A DNA stretch of 64,000 nucleotides, taken from the NCBI RefSeq assembly GCF_037392515.1, contig NC_090281.1, forward strand, positions 622,501 through 686,500, given 5' to 3'. Position numbers and translations under genes: made by a program. The first letter of the stretch is position 1. Every line of letters starts with the position of its first letter. This stretch comes from Haliotis asinina (taxonomy: Eukaryota; Mollusca; Gastropoda; Lepetellida; Haliotidae). The notes beneath the pieces are model-generated. The model worked only from the letters and a program-made list of their open reading frames with translations. It ran no database searches and had not been told where the DNA came from. Positions 62,775-64,000 of this stretch are shown here, in pieces.

Positions 62775-64000
62775 GTGAGTGAGTGAGTGAGAGTTAATAT
62801 TTAACGTCACATCGGCAATATTGCAGTCATATCGAGACGAGAACGATTAATTATAAAAAATGCCAATGAATTAATAGCACATACATTGAAAAAAACTGTC
62901 AACGAAGGACAGTAAAACTAACTAGAATATCACCGAGTAGAAGGTAAAACTAGTGATTAGACCTAAAACAATGTATCTATAGAGGACAGTACAATATAAA
63001 AATGAGCTATAGGTTGCCAACAACTGAAGGCAGATCACCATACTAAGGACCATGGGGACTTACAGTACATTTGCTTCCTGCATGACCCTAGTTGGATTTA
63101 CATCATCCCTTCAGCTGTTAGCAATTTAGACAAATCTAGCCATAAAGTAGGGAATCCGAGAAGGGACATTGTCGCGTTGTCGCGTTGTCGCATTGTCGCG
63201 TTGTCGCCCTCTCAAAAACAAGCAAAATGAGGCAAAAATTAACCAAAGCGCGACATTGCGATAACGCGACATATTTTGACCTTGAAAAGTGTCGCATTGT
63301 CGCGTATCGCGTTTCAAATAACATTTTCTCTGTTCCTCCAAAGTGCGACACGCGACATAGCGACACTTTTCAAGGTCAAAATATGTCGCATTATCGCATT
63401 GTCGCGTTTTGGTTAATTTTTGCCTCATTTTGCTTGTTTTTGAGAGGGCGACAACGCGACAATGTCCCTTCTCGGATTCCACAATAAAGTAAACGAACAC
63501 TTATTCTACGACTAAAAATCTGGAAAATTTAAATTCACTTCAAATGTTTTGGGACTTAAGTACCCTCTCAGGAGGACAATTATTTTACAGTACTTCAGCC
63601 CCCTTTGAGGGTACAGCCACTAACGATTTGAGTTACTAATTTAATCTACCAATTATAAAATATTTATTTATTTACAATTCAATTAACAAATCTAATTCCT
63701 TTAAAAATGAAACAATTAAACGAGGACTAATATTGCTAAAAAGACCCTTCATAGTCTGTGAATTAAAATACTGATTCCTTCTGATGGAATACTCAACACA
63801 GTCAAGCTGGATATGCTTGACTGTAATTCTTTCATCACAAGGGATACAAAAACGGAGGATCCTCACCCATAAGCAAATACTTATGTGTATATCTTCTATG
63901 GCCAGTACGACATCGTCGTAAAATAACCTCTTCAAATCTGGACTCACAGCCCAAGTAGGTGTATCCAATATACGGTTTTATTTCATGTAATATATTTATA
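62775..64000 (-). mobile_element. Second copy of the RNase H-type LINE, 3' part, runs off the window
   Basis: From its 3' (GTGA)n end at 62775 the sequence parallels the copy at 60095: ATTTAACGTCACATCGGCAA, CCATGGGGACTTACAGTAC, GTACCCTCTCAGGAGGACAA and the C-terminal tail with CDERITVKHIQLDCVEYSIR (63672-63830, minus). Homology continues to base 64000, so the 5' end is outside. The tail frame changes near 63850, so the copy is broken. A 330-bp foldback element sits in its 3' UTR at 63151-63480. Confidence 0.88.
63151..63480. mobile_element. Foldback (MITE-like) element, 330 bp
   Basis: The ends are perfect inverted repeats: GGAATCCGAGAAGGGACATT and onward from 63151, and its complement ending at 63480. 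The arms (about 63151-63310 and 63345-63480) stay inverted-repeat over most of their length, with a loop of about 40 bases. The left arm has about three extra TGTCGCGT-type octamers. Flanking ATAAAGTA occurs at 63142-63149 and 63484-63491, a possible 8-bp target-site duplication offset by one and three bases. The homologous LINE copy at 60095 lacks it, so it is a true insertion. No transposase is encoded. Confidence 0.82.

Noticed and set aside
63126-63500. Similar open frames on both strands (124 and 100 codons)
   Set aside because: The similarity of the two products is a consequence of the palindrome in the foldback element, not two genes.

Overview
The window is animal genomic DNA, most likely from a mollusc and probably a vetigastropod such as abalone (Haliotis). 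It has large introns with GT/AG boundaries, LINEs with target-site duplications, tRNA-related elements and very many minisatellites. The abalone suggestion rests on my recollection that the (GTGA)n-ended SINE at 30.8 kb and the short element end at 20.8 kb match repeats common in Haliotis. No database search was possible.

Only one host gene can be supported: a BarH-like (BARHL) homeobox gene on the + strand. It has three coding exons, 32020-32368, 40000-40234 and 50925-51180. The splice phases agree and give a 279-residue product with a FIL/eh1-type repressor motif, a complete homeodomain with the Bar-class tyrosine at position 49, and the conserved segment that follows the homeodomain in this family. 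The introns are 7.6 and 10.7 kb. Intron 2 holds a 4.1-kb array of about 124 copies of a 33-bp unit.

Region by region: 0-3.4 kb, two minisatellites; 3.4-5.5 kb, unique DNA with a dead Tc1-like transposon; 5.5-10.5 kb, further arrays and a CR1/L2-like LINE tail; 10.6-15.2 kb, a related family of 82-bp and 40-bp satellites that encloses a LINE fragment cut at both ends and includes a recent 0.7-kb tandem duplication; 16.6-17.7 kb, a pyrimidine-rich tract; 18.5-30.4 kb, more minisatellites, including a 2.5-kb array with a CACGTG E-box in most units and a 2.2-kb G-rich 30-bp array; 30.8-51.2 kb, the BarH locus; 51.2-58.5 kb, a repeat-poor flank with TAATTA-type words that may hold enhancers; 58.5-64 kb, minisatellites and two minus-strand copies of one RNase H-bearing LINE family. 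One copy lies inside a minisatellite with a 14-bp target-site duplication. The other carries a 330-bp foldback element.

Nearly all long open frames in the window lie in tandem arrays whose unit length is a multiple of three (30, 33, 36, 63 bp) and are open in several frames at once. I treat these as artefacts of periodicity. Tandem arrays cover roughly a third of the window. I found no functional RNA gene, CRISPR array or prokaryotic operon. The strongest items for a second look are the foldback element, the LINE/SINE shared 3' end, the E-box array, the tRNA-like hairpin and the minisatellite-loaded BarH intron.
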